Source of the DNA: Rhizobium sp. SL42
GTDB taxonomy: Bacteria; Pseudomonadota; Alphaproteobacteria; Rhizobiales; Rhizobiaceae
Length of the DNA stretch: 64,000 nucleotides
Reading direction: 5' to 3'
Assembly (NCBI RefSeq): GCF_021729845.1
Contig: NZ_CP063397.1
Location: 820,001 to 884,000 of the forward strand
Shown here: positions 55,466-63,558 of the stretch, in pieces
How the letters are laid out: each line of letters starts with the position of its first letter
Numbering within the stretch: the stretch's first letter is position 1
The notes under the pieces: model-generated
Database searches by the model: none
The model's input: the letters and a program-made list of their open reading frames with translations, nothing else
What the model was told of the DNA's origin: nothing
Program-made: the position numbers and the translations under genes

Positions 55466-55567
55466 CGCCCAGATCCGCTGGCGCTGCTTTCCGCTGGAAC
55501 CGGCGCACGCGCGCCTGTAGCGTGGCACAACGTTTCAATCCGCCAGATCCAGAGCCTGTTCATCGCC

Positions 55568-56173
55568 ATGCGTTTTTCTCTCCTTCAGCCCGTCGCGTTT
55601 TCCCAGGACGTGAAGAAGAGCCGCTTTGTCGCGCATGCCGCCCCGATTGCCAGTGAGGATGAGGCCAAGGCCTTCCTCGCGGCCCATCGCGATGACACGG
55701 CAAACCACAATTGCTGGGCTTGGCGCCTCGGCCAGGCCTACCGGTTTTCCGATGACGGCGAACCGTCCGGCACCGCTGGCAAGCCGATCCTGCAGGCGAT
55801 CGACGGACAGGATCTCGATGGGGTCGCCGTTGTCGTCACCCGCTGGTTCGGCGGCATTCTGCTGGGCAGCGGCGGTTTGATGCGCGCCTATGGCGGTTCG
55901 GCCGCCGCCGCCTTGCGCCTCGGCGAAAAGGTCGAGATCATTCCGATGCTGACGGGCGCGGTGGTTGCCGGCTTTGCCGATCTGGCGCTGGTCAAGGCAA
56001 GGCTGCTCGCCCTGCCGCATGTGTCGCTGGTCGAGGCTTTCGAAGCGCAAGGTGCTGCGCTCACCGTCACCCTGCGTTTAGGCGACGAGGATCAGGTGGC
56101 AAGGCTTGTCCAGGATCTGACCAGCGGCCGTTCGCGACTGGTCCTGCCGGACGAGGCCGGCTCAGCGGACTAG
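55568..56173 (+). CDS. YigZ/IMPACT family protein
   Basis: A 201-residue protein of the UPF0029/IMPACT family. The N-terminal domain has KKSRFVAHAAPI, NHNCWAWRLG, the FSDDGEPSGTAGKPIL signature near residue 60, and VVTRWFGGILLGSGGLMRAYG. The C-terminal DUF1949-type ferredoxin-like domain follows. Bacterial members may bind RNA or influence translation, but the role is not settled. Length is normal. Confidence 0.9.
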   Translation: MRFSLLQPVAFSQDVKKSRFVAHAAPIASEDEAKAFLAAHRDDTANHNCWAWRLGQAYRFSDDGEPSGTAGKPILQAIDGQDLDGVAVVVTRWFGGILLGSGGLMRAYGGSAAAALRLGEKVEIIPMLTGAVVAGFADLALVKARLLALPHVSLVEAFEAQGAALTVTLRLGDEDQVARLVQDLTSGRSRLVLPDEAGSAD

Positions 56174-56211
56174 CCAGGCGATGACACTGTTGCTTTATCG
56201 CCGATCAGGCC

Positions 56212-57033
56212 TCAGCCGCTTTTCTTCGGCTTGCCGTCGGCGGCAAGCTGCTTCCAGGAGTTCTGCTGCGCCAGCATGCCGCGCAGGTATTCGAGATTGG
56301 CAGCCGCCTGCTGTGGGTCGAGTTCGCGCGAGGCGATCTGCTCGGCCTCCTGGAAACGTCCCTGCAGGCCGACCACCAGCGCCAGGTTCTGCCGCACGCG
56401 GCTGTCGGCCGTCGGCTGCTGCGATGCCTGGTTGAGATAGGTCTCGGCGGTCTTCAGGTCGCCGGACAGCACATAGGACATGCCGAGATTGGACAGCACG
56501 CTCGGTTCGCCCGGCTGGATGTCGAGCGCCATCCGGTAGCGACCGCGGGCATCGCCGGAGCGACCGAGCTGGTCGAGCACGGCGCCTTCGGCCGAATAGA
56601 GCTTCCAGTCGGGACGGTCCGGTGTCTGCGCGCGGGCGATCGTGCCCAGCGCCTTTTCCAGCTGCCCGGCCGCTGCCTGCGCCTTGCCGAGCGAGGCCAG
56701 CACTTCGCGGTCATTGGCATGGGCGATCGCCACCTGCTGCATCACGGCCAGCGCCTGCGCGTTGCGGCCCGACATCATCAGCACATTGGCATAGCTGAGG
56801 CCGGTATTGCGATCCTTCGGATTGGCCTCATAGGCCTTGCCGATCGTCTCGGATGCCCGCGCCAGTTCCGGCCCGGTCATCGAATCGACCGGTTTCGACA
56901 GCTTAGGAATGGAGCCGGTGATCAGCGGTTTTTCCCGGCCGGCGCAGCCGCTCAATGTCAGCGCTGCGATGACAAGACCGATTCCGCCGAGGGTCTGCAT
57001 GCGGCGGCGCGAGGAATTATGCCGGTTGGCCAT
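56212..57033 (-). CDS. tadD: TadD-like TPR lipoprotein
   Basis: A 273-residue lipoprotein (lipobox LTLSGC near residue 30) with five to six TPR repeats (LGKAQAAAGQLEKALGTIAR, LSNLGMSYVLSGDLKTAE, and others). It resembles TadD, the TPR lipoprotein that helps secretin and pilin localise in Tad systems. It is about 32 kb from the cpa operon, so the link is by homology, not location. The ATG at 57033 was chosen to give the signal peptide. It is divergent from the aminopeptidase gene. Confidence 0.8.
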   Translation of the reverse strand: MANRHNSSRRRMQTLGGIGLVIAALTLSGCAGREKPLITGSIPKLSKPVDSMTGPELARASETIGKAYEANPKDRNTGLSYANVLMMSGRNAQALAVMQQVAIAHANDREVLASLGKAQAAAGQLEKALGTIARAQTPDRPDWKLYSAEGAVLDQLGRSGDARGRYRMALDIQPGEPSVLSNLGMSYVLSGDLKTAETYLNQASQQPTADSRVRQNLALVVGLQGRFQEAEQIASRELDPQQAAANLEYLRGMLAQQNSWKQLAADGKPKKSG

Positions 57034-57168
57034 GATTGCTATCCCGAAAGTCTGGTTTTCTGCGTCATCGGCTTCAACAGCGTGACGTAACCTCCACTCA
57101 AGCAATAATCTGTTAACCCTAACGGAGTGTTAATTCTGTCGACGCCGATTCTCTTGAAAGCAGCAGCC

Positions 57169-58560
57169 ATGGCCCCCTTCCAGTACATAGAACGCCCGAC
57201 CCACTTCAGCACCAAGGGCGGCAAGACCCTGCCGATCTTCGCGGTCACGCCGGCCCATGTCGAGACCGGCACGCTTGAGCCGCTCGCCCTCGACTGGGCC
57301 AGAAAAGCGGGCTTCAAGGCAGAAGCCGGCTCCCTGCTGCTGATCCCGACGGAAGAGGGCCATCTCGGTGGCGCGCTCTTCGGTCTGGGCGCCAATCCGT
57401 CCGAAAGCCCGTTTCTCACCGGCAAGCTCGCCCGCACGCTGCCGGCCGGCGACTGGCATATCGAGACCGCGCCGCTGACCGCCAACCGCCTGCTGCTCGG
57501 CTATGGCCTCGGCGCCTACAGCTTCGATCGCTATCGCTCGGAACGCCCGACCGAACCGAAGCTGCTCATCCCGCAGGATGCCGATGCCGCCGACATCAAG
57601 CGCCAGATTGCCGGCGTCTATCTCGCCCGCGACCTGATCAACACGCCCGCCAATGACATGAGCCCGGCCGATATCGAAGCGGCGGTCCGCCGTCTCGCCG
57701 AGCACTACAAGGCCGAGGTCACCGTCACCACCGGCGACGAACTGCTGGAGAAGAATTTTCCGCTGATCCATGCGGTCGGCCGCGCCTCGACGGTCGCGCC
57801 GCGCCTGATCGAGATGCGCTGGGGCAAGAAGGGCCATCGCAAGCTGACCCTGGTCGGCAAGGGCGTCAGCTTCGACACCGGCGGCCTCGATATCAAGCCG
57901 TCCTCCTCGATGCTTTTGATGAAGAAGGACATGGGCGGTGCCGCCAATGTGCTTGGCCTCGCCCTGATGATCATGGACGCCAAGCTGAAGATCGACCTGA
58001 CGGTGGTCATTCCGGCAGTCGAAAATTCCATCGCCGGCAATGCCTTCCGTCCGGGCGACGTCTATCGCAGCCGCAAGGGCCTGACGGTACAGATCGACAA
58101 TACCGATGCCGAAGGCCGCCTGATTCTCGCCGATGCCCTGGCCTATGCCGATGCCGAAAATCCCGATCTGCTCATCGACATGGCGACGCTGACCGGTGCC
58201 GCGCGCGTCGCACTCGGCCCGGATCTGCCGCCCTTCTTCACCGATGACGAAGACCTCGCCGATGATCTCGCCGATGCCAGCCTCGAGGTCGATGATCCCC
58301 TGTGGCGCCTGCCGCTGCACAAGGGCTATGAGCGCATGCTCAAGGCCCAGATCGCCGACCTGACCAATGCGCCGGCCGGCGGCATGGCCGGTGCGATCAC
58401 CGCAGCCCTCTTCCTCAAGCGCTTCGTGTCGAGGGAGCGTACCTGGCTGCATCTCGATATCTTCGGCTGGTCGCAGAGCGAGCGTCCGCATTCGCCGGTC
58501 GGCGGCGAGGCGCAGGGCATCCGCGCTCTGTATCGTTATCTCCAGACCGGCTGGAAATAG
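57169..58560 (+). CDS. Leucyl aminopeptidase (M17 family)
   Basis: A 463-residue cytosolic metallopeptidase that removes N-terminal residues from peptides. The C-terminal catalytic domain has the two-metal site VGKGVSFDTGGLDIKPS, KKDMGGAANVLG, and the signature NTDAEGRLILADAL near residue 310. The N-terminal domain is the usual regulatory fold. Its neighbours do not form an obvious operon. The ATG at 57169 gives MAPFQYIERPT; a frame 14 codons longer is possible. Confidence 0.93.
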   Translation: MAPFQYIERPTHFSTKGGKTLPIFAVTPAHVETGTLEPLALDWARKAGFKAEAGSLLLIPTEEGHLGGALFGLGANPSESPFLTGKLARTLPAGDWHIETAPLTANRLLLGYGLGAYSFDRYRSERPTEPKLLIPQDADAADIKRQIAGVYLARDLINTPANDMSPADIEAAVRRLAEHYKAEVTVTTGDELLEKNFPLIHAVGRASTVAPRLIEMRWGKKGHRKLTLVGKGVSFDTGGLDIKPSSSMLLMKKDMGGAANVLGLALMIMDAKLKIDLTVVIPAVENSIAGNAFRPGDVYRSRKGLTVQIDNTDAEGRLILADALAYADAENPDLLIDMATLTGAARVALGPDLPPFFTDDEDLADDLADASLEVDDPLWRLPLHKGYERMLKAQIADLTNAPAGGMAGAITAALFLKRFVSRERTWLHLDIFGWSQSERPHSPVGGEAQGIRALYRYLQTGWK

Positions 58561-58638
58561 TCACGTCCTTGCGGGCCTCTTGCATCGGCGCGCTGTTTGC
58601 CGGAAAGATGCCCGCAATGACCATTTCGGAAGCCGGCC

Positions 58639-59001
58639 ATGAGCCTTGAACTGACCGCAACCCAGGCGCTCGGCCTCTGGCATCGGGTAACCCTGCAGCA
58701 GGTCCGCGAGGACGGGCCGGATCTGACCATGCGCCAGCTGGCCATCCTGCTGGAGATCTATCTCGTGCCGCCGCCGCACACCGTGCGGGGCCTTGCGGCA
58801 ACCCTCGACGTGACCAAGCCGGTCGTTACCCGGGCGCTGGATACGTTGGGCGAAATGGGGCTTGTCGACCGTGTCCGCGATGCGCTTGACCGGCGCAGTG
58901 TGGTGGTCAAGCGTACCGTCGGCGGCGCGCTGTTTCTGGAGAAATTCGGCGACCGGGTCATTGCCCAGGCCCGCGCCCTTGGAACCCGTGCCCTCGACTG
59001 A
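58639..59001 (+). CDS. MarR-like winged-helix regulator
   Basis: A 120-residue DNA-binding protein with a MarR-type fold: LTMRQLAILLEIYL as the first helices, HTVRGLAATLDVTKPVVTRALDTL as the recognition helix-turn-helix, and LVDRVRDALDRRSVVVKRT as the wing. It is 45 bases ahead of the NlpC/P60 gene and probably co-transcribed with it, so it may regulate cell-wall hydrolase expression. The effector is unknown. Confidence 0.82.
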   Translation: MSLELTATQALGLWHRVTLQQVREDGPDLTMRQLAILLEIYLVPPPHTVRGLAATLDVTKPVVTRALDTLGEMGLVDRVRDALDRRSVVVKRTVGGALFLEKFGDRVIAQARALGTRALD

Positions 59002-59046
59002 TCGACCGCTTTTGATGGACAACAAACGCATTGATGGACAACTGAC

Positions 59047-59904
59047 ATGATGCTCGACCGCAGGCTCAACGCCTACCGACCCGATCTTGCCGAAACCGCC
59101 CTGCAGGGCAAGGTGGAAGCCGTGCGGTTCACCGATGGCGAACCCGCCATGGTCGGCCAGCCGGTCGTCGACCTGCGCCCACGGCCGGATCCAGGCTCCG
59201 GTATCGACACCCAGCTCCTGCTCGGCGAAACGGTTCGTGTCCTGGATCGCGCCGACGGCTGGGCCTGGATCAAGGCCGATGCCGATGGTTATGTCGGCTA
59301 TCTGCCGGAGGCAAGCCTTGGCCCTGTCACGGCCTCGACCCATGTTGTCCTCACCCCGCGCACCTTCGTCTATTCCGGTCAGGATCTCCGGTTTCCGGTC
59401 AAGGCAGCGCTGTCCATGGGCAGCACCTTTACGTCGGTCGGTGAAGCCGAGACGCGCGGCACACGTTATCTGCTCCTCGCCGATGGTGGCGCCCTTGTCG
59501 CCAATCACTGTGGCCCGGTCGGTCTGCCCGTCGAAAGCGACTATGTCGCCGTGATCGCCCGTTTTGTCGAAACACCCTATCTGTGGGGCGGCAGATCCGG
59601 CTTCGGCATCGATTGTTCCGGTCTCGTGCAACTGGCGCTTCGCATGACCGGCCGTGTCGCCCCGCGCGACAGCGACATGCAGGCTTCAAGCCTCGGAAAA
59701 CCGATCGGCCGTGAAGAGCTCCGCCGCGGAGATCTCGTCTTCTGGAAGGGCCATGTCGCCGTCATGGAGGATGCGCGGTCGATGATCCATGCCAATGGCC
59801 ACACTATGACAGTGGCGCGCGAGGGCCTCGAAGACGCCATCGAACGCATCGGCTGGTTGTATGACACACCGACAGGCTATCGCCGCCCCATCGCTGAAAC
59901 GTGA
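59047..59904 (+). CDS. NlpC/P60 cell-wall hydrolase with SH3 domains
   Basis: A 285-residue peptidoglycan hydrolase of family C40. Two SH3-like regions (about residues 25-165: LLLGETVRVLDRADGWAWIK and a second one) are followed by the catalytic domain. The catalytic Cys is in GFGIDCSGLVQL near residue 190, the His is in WKGHVAVMED near 236, and the third polar residue is the histidine in MIHANGHT. There is no signal peptide, so it may stay inside or be exported otherwise, as in related rhizobial proteins. Confidence 0.9.
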   Translation: MMLDRRLNAYRPDLAETALQGKVEAVRFTDGEPAMVGQPVVDLRPRPDPGSGIDTQLLLGETVRVLDRADGWAWIKADADGYVGYLPEASLGPVTASTHVVLTPRTFVYSGQDLRFPVKAALSMGSTFTSVGEAETRGTRYLLLADGGALVANHCGPVGLPVESDYVAVIARFVETPYLWGGRSGFGIDCSGLVQLALRMTGRVAPRDSDMQASSLGKPIGREELRRGDLVFWKGHVAVMEDARSMIHANGHTMTVAREGLEDAIERIGWLYDTPTGYRRPIAET

Positions 59905-59977
59905 TGAGCGCGCACTTGGTGCCGGACCGTCGATTTCTTATATCGGGATCATGAACCCCGCATCGGAAGCCTTCCCC

Positions 59978-60370
59978 ATGATCCAGTCGAATTCAGCCCT
60001 CCCGCTCCCTCACCGCATCGCGGCGACGAGAATGGCAAGGATTGCGAGCGTGCTGGGGATGGTTCTGCTGACGCTTTCGCCGGCCGCATCCTTCGCCGCC
60101 GGCAGCGGCGTCGAGTGGCAGAAGGCGGGCAAGGACACGTTCACCGATCTGCCGGGCGTCAAGCCGCAGGACCCGCAACTGTTTGGCGATGGCTACAGAT
60201 GCGAGACCATGACGGCAGCTCCAAGGCGAATCGATGCCCGCGATATTCGCAACAGCCTGCCGCAAACCATCTATCGCTGCGAAAAGAACGGAATCATCTA
60301 CCAGGGCACCCAGCCGCCGACTTCGGGCCGGGGCTGGTATCCGGGCGTCAATCCGCGCGTTCTGGATTGA
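59978..60370 (+). CDS. Exported protein of unknown function
   Basis: A 130-residue protein with a long basic N-terminus, a signal-type helix (IASVLGMVLLTLSPAASFAA), and a small mature domain containing two cysteines in YRCETMTAAP and YRCEKNGIIYQG. The repeated tyrosine-Arg-Cys and the TSGRGWYPG segment suggest a small disulphide-bonded fold. Starts at 59951, 59978 and 60032 are all possible; GGAAG precedes 59978. I recognise no family. Confidence 0.55.
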   Translation: MIQSNSALPLPHRIAATRMARIASVLGMVLLTLSPAASFAAGSGVEWQKAGKDTFTDLPGVKPQDPQLFGDGYRCETMTAAPRRIDARDIRNSLPQTIYRCEKNGIIYQGTQPPTSGRGWYPGVNPRVLD

Positions 60371-60384
60371 GCGCCGGCTTCGGC

Positions 60385-60600
60385 CTATTCGTCCTCGCCG
60401 ATCAGTCCATCGAACACTTCGAGCAGCGCTTCGCTGATCGCGGCCCCGAGTGCGTGGCCCGCGTCGCGGATCGCCTCCTCGTTCATGTCGCGTGAGGCAA
60501 GCGCCAGCGCCGAACCTTCCTGGCTGACGATTTCTTTCGCCCGCTCGATTGCCCAGAGGGCAAAATCGCTGCGCGATTCGATAGCGACAGTCTCATCCAT
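60385..60600 (-). CDS. Small acidic helical protein, unknown
   Basis: A 71-residue protein, MDETVAIESRSDFALWAIER..., then helical Ala/Glu-rich sequence ending FDGLIGEDE. AGAGG lies eight bases ahead of the ATG at 60600, which supports translation. It is just 14 bases downstream of the convergent exported-protein gene end. No function can be given. Confidence 0.58.
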   Translation of the reverse strand: MDETVAIESRSDFALWAIERAKEIVSQEGSALALASRDMNEEAIRDAGHALGAAISEALLEVFDGLIGEDE

Positions 60601-60710
60601 TGCAATATTCCTCTCGCGATTGCAGTGCCCTCCAGGGCAGCTCGATCCCGCGTTGGCCGATGCTTGCGGGTGCGTCCGCAAACACGCTATCGGGCCAAAA
60701 CGCAGGCATA

Positions 60711-60738
60711 AAAAAAGCCCGGAGAACCGGGCTTTTTT
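60711..60738 (-). terminator. Intrinsic terminator of tRNA-Leu
   Basis: A perfect 12-bp stem AAAAAAGCCCGG (60711-60722) with its complement (60727-60738) and a GNRA-like loop is followed by T on the minus strand. It lies about 43 bases past the tRNA 3' end. Confidence 0.9.
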
Positions 60739-60780
60739 AGTTTCATCACCATGGCCAAGGCCTTGGTATGAATGGGAATT

Positions 60781-60867
60781 TGGTGCCCAGAAGAGGACTC
60801 GAACCTCCACACCCTTTCGAGTACCAGCACCTGAAGCTGGCGCGTCTACCAATTCCGCCATCTGGGC
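60781..60867 (-). tRNA. tRNA-Leu (anticodon CAG)
   Basis: An 87-base type II tRNA on the minus strand. The acceptor GCCCAGA pairs with TCTGGGC, and the anticodon arm CCAGC-TTCAGGT-GCTGG gives CAG. There is a long variable arm, the T-loop GGTTCGAGTCC, and an encoded CCA at 60781-60783. It is followed by a strong terminator. Confidence 0.95.
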
Positions 60868-61131
60868 GACGAGGAGCCATGTAAAGCGACAGACTCCCCC
60901 TGTCAATCGGCTTTTTGAAGTTTTCATGTCGAAGCCGCATATACATTCTTCATCGGGCTGGCCGCATCGCGTCTCAAGCCCGGTTTTGCTGACCTTTCAG
61001 ACACATGCTCGCGGCGAACCTGTTGACAACGCCGTGAAAAAGCCGTGATCGAAACGCTTTTTATTCGTCAGGCTGCCGTCCGTTTCGCCGGGCAGGCCAG
61101 CGAATCGATGTCGAAGACAGGAAAATCGACG

Positions 61132-61635
61132 ATGAGAAAGAGAACAGCAATTCTGGCGCTCGCCATGATCGGGGTCGAAAGCCTGGTCGCCGTGGCCCAG
61201 GCCGCCACCATCATGCCCGCGTCGCCGGTGTCGCGGGCCGAGCCGGCGCAGATGACGACGTCGGGCGATATGCAGCCGGTGGACATGGTCTGCGACTTCA
61301 ACGGATGTTATGAGACCTGGGATCGGCCGCCGCCGGGCTATCGCCGCCCGCCACCGCCGCCGCCGGGTTATGGTCGACCCCCGGTCTATGTCGACCCGGA
61401 CTATGGTCGTCCGCTACCGGGCTATGGACGCCCTCCGGTCTACGGCCGTCCGCCGGTCTATGTTCAGCCCGGCTATCGCCGCCCGCCGCCACCGCCGGTC
61501 TATGCGAGACCCGGCCGCAGCTGGGACCGCCATATCGACTGGTGCCTCGACCGGTATCGCTCCTACAATCCAAGGACGAATCAGTTCCTGTCGTCCTCGG
61601 GTTACTTCAAGACCTGCCGTTCACCCTTCGGCTGA
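61132..61635 (+). CDS. BA14K-like exported protein with Pro/Tyr-rich repeats
   Basis: A 167-residue protein with a signal peptide (cut near VAQAATIM), a central stretch of Pro/Tyr/Gly/Arg repeats (PGYRRPPPPPPGYGRPPVY is one), and a C-terminal BA14K-type domain (DWCLDRYRSYNPRTNQFLSS, with the closing Cys in KTCRSP). BA14K proteins are envelope proteins of alphaproteobacteria with lectin-like activity reported for the Brucella member. The ATG at 61132 was chosen for the signal peptide. A strong terminator follows. Confidence 0.8.
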   Translation: MRKRTAILALAMIGVESLVAVAQAATIMPASPVSRAEPAQMTTSGDMQPVDMVCDFNGCYETWDRPPPGYRRPPPPPPGYGRPPVYVDPDYGRPLPGYGRPPVYGRPPVYVQPGYRRPPPPPVYARPGRSWDRHIDWCLDRYRSYNPRTNQFLSSSGYFKTCRSPFG

Positions 61636-61660
61636 GCGACGGTCACAACAGCAGAACCGG

Positions 61661-61689
61661 AAAGGCGGCTTTCATCAGCCGCCTTTTTT
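61661..61689 (+). terminator. Intrinsic terminator after the BA14K-like gene
   Basis: A 10-bp stem AAAGGCGGCT (61661-61670) with its complement (61677-61686), a six-base loop and a following T run. It lies 25 bases past the stop codon and also faces the end of the convergent SelW-like gene. Confidence 0.9.
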
Positions 61690-61698
61690 GATGGCCGA

Positions 61699-62022
61699 TC
61701 AGGTATCGAGGCCGCTGTCGCGCTCCGCATGGATCCGATCGACATGGCCAAGGTCGCGATCCGGGTCGATTGCGTCGCGCACCCGCTGCTTCAGTTCCTT
61801 TGGTCCCGGAAAGCCACCGTCGCGCTTGCGCTCCCACAGCAGTTCCCCGTTCAGCCGGATCTCGAAAATACCGCCGGTGCCGGGGATCAACGCGACCTCG
61901 CCGAGATCGGCCGCGAACGTGTGCAGCAGTTCCTGCGCCATCCAGCCGCTGCGCAGCAGCCAGTTGCACTGCGTGCAATAGGTGATCGAGATCCGCGGCC
62001 TCTCTTTCGTCTCTGGTGTCAT
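61699..62022 (-). CDS. SelT/SelW/SelH-family (Rdx) protein
   Basis: A 107-residue thioredoxin-like protein with the redox motif CTQCNW near residue 16 (Cys in place of selenocysteine). The conserved GTGGIFEIRLNGELLWERK and DGGFPGPKELKQRVRD segments complete the Rdx family pattern. Its role in the cell is not known. It is convergent with the BA14K-like gene. Confidence 0.88.
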   Translation of the reverse strand: MTPETKERPRISITYCTQCNWLLRSGWMAQELLHTFAADLGEVALIPGTGGIFEIRLNGELLWERKRDGGFPGPKELKQRVRDAIDPDRDLGHVDRIHAERDSGLDT

Positions 62023-62144
62023 CTCATGTCTCCGACATCACGGATAAGTTAACTTCGGCGCTCTTCTTTTGATCTGCGGCCAATTGCCACTCTGGCATTG
62101 TTACGCCAAGAGGCAATCGATCATTTTTTCCAAGGAGTTCATCG

Positions 62145-62588
62145 ATGTCTGCCACCGAAACCAACCGCCTCATCGTGCCAGCGGTCGCGCCGCTTTATCG
62201 CTCGACACACGAGATCGTCGAAACCGTGCTGCGCGTCGTCGCCGGTGTCTGCCTCGTCGTCCATGGCAGCGGCAAGATCGCCGACCCCTTCGGCGCGGTC
62301 CAGATGGTCGAAGGCCTCGGCTTTTATCCCGGCGTCTTCTGGTCGCCGCTGCTGGCCGTCACCGAATTCCTCGGCGGCATCCTTTTGGCAATCGGTCTCT
62401 TCACCCGTGTCGCGGCCCTCGCCACCACGATCGTTCTGCTGGTCACGGTCTATTTCCACTGGGTCACCATGAGCCAGGGCTTCTCCGGCGCCGAAAAGTC
62501 GATCATCTGGGCGGCCGTCACGCTGTTCTTCGCCAGCCGTGGCGGCAATGCCCATTCCGTCGACGCCCGCCTGAAAAAGACATTCTGA
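62145..62588 (+). CDS. DoxX family membrane protein
   Basis: A 147-residue protein with four membrane helices. The first carries VLRVVAGVCLVVHGSGKIAD, with the family Arg and His-Gly-x-x-K pattern, and the third is in PLLAVTEFLGGILLAIGLFT. The C-terminal tail is short and basic. DoxX-type proteins sit in quinone-linked or redox contexts; the substrate is unknown. Gap of 124 bases to the next gene. Confidence 0.88.
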   Translation: MSATETNRLIVPAVAPLYRSTHEIVETVLRVVAGVCLVVHGSGKIADPFGAVQMVEGLGFYPGVFWSPLLAVTEFLGGILLAIGLFTRVAALATTIVLLVTVYFHWVTMSQGFSGAEKSIIWAAVTLFFASRGGNAHSVDARLKKTF

Positions 62589-62628
62589 AAACACGTCCTG
62601 GGCGCCGGGCGCGCCAATTGAGAAAGCG

Positions 62629-62650
62629 GGGCGCGACGCCGGTCGCGCCC
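62629..62650. terminator. GC-rich hairpin after the DoxX gene
   Basis: A nine-base stem GGGCGCGAC (62629-62637) with GTCGCGCCC (62642-62650) and a four-base loop. There is no T run, so it is at best a weak terminator or a pause site. Confidence 0.4.
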
Positions 62651-62712
62651 TTGCGGCAAAGCATCAGCCATGCTTTCGTGGCGGCTCCTGATGATTCCAA
62701 GCAACGGATCCC

Positions 62713-63414
62713 ATGCGCGTCGCCATCGTTGAAAACATGAAGGTTTCCTATCCCGGTCAGGTCGGTCAGGCGCTGGCCGAAGCCGGCGCCGAGGTCACTG
62801 TCATCCCCGCCTATACCGGCGCTCCATTGCCGACGCTCGATGACTATGAGGCGCTAGTGGTGCTCGGTGGCGAGCAGAACGCCCGCGACGACCAGAAGCA
62901 TCCTTATCTGGCTGATCTCTCGGCCCTGATGCGCGCCTATGGCGATGCCGGCAAGGCGGTGCTCGGCATTTGTCTCGGCAGCCAGTTGCTCGCCCGCGCC
63001 TATGGCGGCGACAACCTGATCGGGGCGGCACCGGAATTCGGCTGGCGCGTGATCGAAAAGACCGATCACGGCAAGGCCGATCCGATCTTCGCCGCGGTGT
63101 CCGACAGTTTCCTGTCGTTCCAGTGGCACGACGATACGTTTACCTTGCCGCCAGGCGCCGTGCATCTCGCTGAAAACGCGAGCGCCCGCCACCAGGCCTT
63201 TCGCCTCGGTCGCGCGGCTTACGGTTTCCAGTTCCATTTCGAGGCCGACCGTCAGGTCGTCGATGACTGGAAAGCAGCCTTTCCAGAAGTCATCGAGCGC
63301 AAGGAGCCGGGCTGGCTGGAGCGCCATCCCGCCCTGGCCATGACCCATGGCCGCGCCTCGGACGAGGCCGGTCTCGCCGTTGCCCGCGCCTGGGTTGCCC
63401 GGATCCGGTCCTGA
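62713..63414 (+). CDS. Class I glutamine amidotransferase-type protein
   Basis: A 233-residue stand-alone amidotransferase domain. It has the catalytic cysteine in LGICLGSQLLA near residue 86 and the His-x-Glu in GFQFHFEAD near 173. LVVLGGEQNARDD forms the oxyanion part. Stand-alone proteins of this type act in gamma-glutamyl hydrolysis or are GMP-synthase-like. The exact substrate cannot be read from sequence. Confidence 0.85.
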   Translation: MRVAIVENMKVSYPGQVGQALAEAGAEVTVIPAYTGAPLPTLDDYEALVVLGGEQNARDDQKHPYLADLSALMRAYGDAGKAVLGICLGSQLLARAYGGDNLIGAAPEFGWRVIEKTDHGKADPIFAAVSDSFLSFQWHDDTFTLPPGAVHLAENASARHQAFRLGRAAYGFQFHFEADRQVVDDWKAAFPEVIERKEPGWLERHPALAMTHGRASDEAGLAVARAWVARIRS

Positions 63415-63558
63415 TCCGAGTTTCGACCGCTGGCGAGTGGCGATTGACCACTGTCCGCACTGTCCCCAGGGGCAATCGATCGTCTTTGACCGAAGTCAAA
63501 TCGGTGGGCCGGATCACCTGCTAAGGCATTGGGACATCATCGAGAGGGAGGCCCCGTC

